Below are positions 63,218-64,000 of a stretch of 64,000 nucleotides of DNA, piece by piece. This stretch comes from Vibrio algarum. Lineage in GTDB: Bacteria; Pseudomonadota; Gammaproteobacteria; Enterobacterales; Vibrionaceae. Position numbers and translations under genes: made by a program. The notes under the pieces were generated by a model. The model saw only the letters and a list, made by a program, of their open reading frames with translations, was not told the DNA's origin and did no database searches. Where the stretch lies: contig NZ_JAQLOI010000003.1 of assembly GCF_028204155.1 (NCBI RefSeq), positions 1,240,001 to 1,304,000 on the forward strand, in the 5' to 3' direction. Every line of letters begins with the position of its first letter. Positions within the stretch are counted from its first letter, which is position 1.

Positions 63218-63910
63218 ATGAAAACGATAGGCTTAATAGGCGGCATGAGCTGGGAATCGACGGCTAGTTATTATTCTGCTATTAATCGTGGTATTAAAGA
63301 ACAGCTAGGCGGACTCCATTCCGCAAAACTTGTGCTGTACAGCGTTGATTTTGCCGAAATTGAAACGCTTCAACACCAAGGGGAATGGGATAAAACTGCC
63401 GATATATTGTCTTCGGCTGCACAGTCTTTACAAGCAGCAGGGGCTGATTTCTTCTTAATTTGCACTAACACTATGCACAAGATTGCGCATAAGGTTCAAT
63501 CTTCTGTTTCAATTCCACTTCTGCATATCGCCGACGCAACAGCCGAACAACTTGTAGAAGACGGCATTAGTCGAGTTGGTCTATTAGGGACCAAATTCAC
63601 GATGGAACAGGACTTTTATAAATCACGCTTAATAGACTCGTTTTCAATTAGTGTTGATATACCGAAGCCTGAACAGGCAACTAAAGTCCATGAAGTTATA
63701 TACAATGAGTTATGCCTAGGGAAAATTCAAAACAGCTCTAGAATGGCCTATCTAAAAATAATCGATGATTTGCAAATGCATGGTTCTCAAGCGGTGATCC
63801 TGGGTTGTACTGAAATCGCTTTACTTGTGAAGCAAGCCGACACGAATGTTCCGTTATATGATACAACGGAGATACATGCGAAGGCAGCGGTGAGATTTGC
63901 TTTATCTTAA
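63218..63910 (+). CDS. Aspartate/glutamate racemase family protein
   Basis: This 230-residue protein has the family start MKTIGLIGGMSWESTASYY and two catalytic Cys, in ICTNTMHK and in LGCTEIALL. Cofactor-independent racemases of this type (YgeA-like) interconvert L and D amino acids; the exact substrate is unclear. The ATG at 63218 follows AGGAGA by 7 bases. A terminator follows at 63943-63967. Confidence 0.88.
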   Translation: MKTIGLIGGMSWESTASYYSAINRGIKEQLGGLHSAKLVLYSVDFAEIETLQHQGEWDKTADILSSAAQSLQAAGADFFLICTNTMHKIAHKVQSSVSIPLLHIADATAEQLVEDGISRVGLLGTKFTMEQDFYKSRLIDSFSISVDIPKPEQATKVHEVIYNELCLGKIQNSSRMAYLKIIDDLQMHGSQAVILGCTEIALLVKQADTNVPLYDTTEIHAKAAVRFALS

Positions 63911-63942
63911 AGCGTAAACTTAGTTCTAGTTCGTTATATAAA

Positions 63943-63967
63943 AAAACCGAGCTAAAAAGCTCGGTTT
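63943..63967 (+). terminator. Terminator after the racemase gene
   Basis: AAACCGAGCT and AGCTCGGTTT pair across four A, between A and T-rich sides. Confidence 0.8.
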
Positions 63968-64000
63968 AGTATTCACTGCCACTCGTTACAAGAGTGGCTT

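Overview
The window looks like chromosome sequence from a marine gammaproteobacterium of the Vibrionaceae, most like the alginate-degrading Vibrio group. The gene families point this way: tandem PL17 oligoalginate lyases with SSS symporters and a KdgM-type porin, a GlyGly-CTERM trypsin-like protease, an MSHA-like pilin, and a gcv cluster split around an XRE-cupin regulator. The species call is inference. No rRNA, tRNA or CRISPR array was seen.

Layout. (1) 1-10.6 kb is a taurine module: an unusual cyclic-nucleotide-domain/aspartase fusion cut by the window edge, an IsfD-like sulfoacetaldehyde reductase, a MocR/TauR regulator, divergent tpa, then tauABC, a TSUP exporter and a SerC-like aminotransferase. 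No xsc is present. This suggests that taurine is used for nitrogen and its C2-sulfonate is reduced to isethionate and exported. Repeats related to CTGGCTCTAA lie before each transcription unit and are candidate TauR sites. (2) 10.6-15.5 kb is an accessory stretch: HIT protein, a frameshifted GNAT gene carrying an A AAA AAG slippery site, a membrane diguanylate cyclase, and an IS110/IS1111-type element with 12-bp subterminal inverted repeats. (3) 15.6-21.3 kb is glycine cleavage: gcvH-gcvP on the minus strand, and an XRE-cupin regulator and gcvT on the plus strand, with shared TTTnnTATTGGAAA-like palindromes. (4) 21.4-28.7 kb holds single genes: broken secreted protease, pilin, YjiH-like membrane protein, GFA protein, M23 endopeptidase, a small acidic protein and a ferric-reductase-like flavoprotein.

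(5) 28.8-35.5 kb is alginate monomer catabolism: eda, kdgK and kdgF on the minus strand, diverging from two tandem PL17 lyases. (6) 35.6-41 kb holds a PPC-domain protein, a tripartite tricarboxylate transporter operon with an unrecognised first gene, and a LysR regulator. (7) 41-50 kb holds two small EF-hand proteins and a complete L-ascorbate (ula) PTS regulon with a fused IIC-IIB protein and an extra HAD phosphatase. (8) 50-64 kb resumes alginate functions: two paralogous divergent GntR/FCD regulators, a DUF294 protein with a DnaQ-like exonuclease, two near-duplicate sodium/uronate symporters, a KdgM-type porin, and finally an Asp/Glu racemase-family gene.

The alginate parts fit one pathway. 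Oligomers enter by the porin. PL17 enzymes release unsaturated monouronates. The SSS symporters import monomers. KdgF helps convert them to the linear keto form, and KdgK plus Eda finish 2-keto-3-deoxygluconate breakdown. The DEH reductase and endo-lyases are not in this window. A palindrome near TTGTCATACAA recurs before most of these units and between the two GntR regulators, suggesting one regulon.
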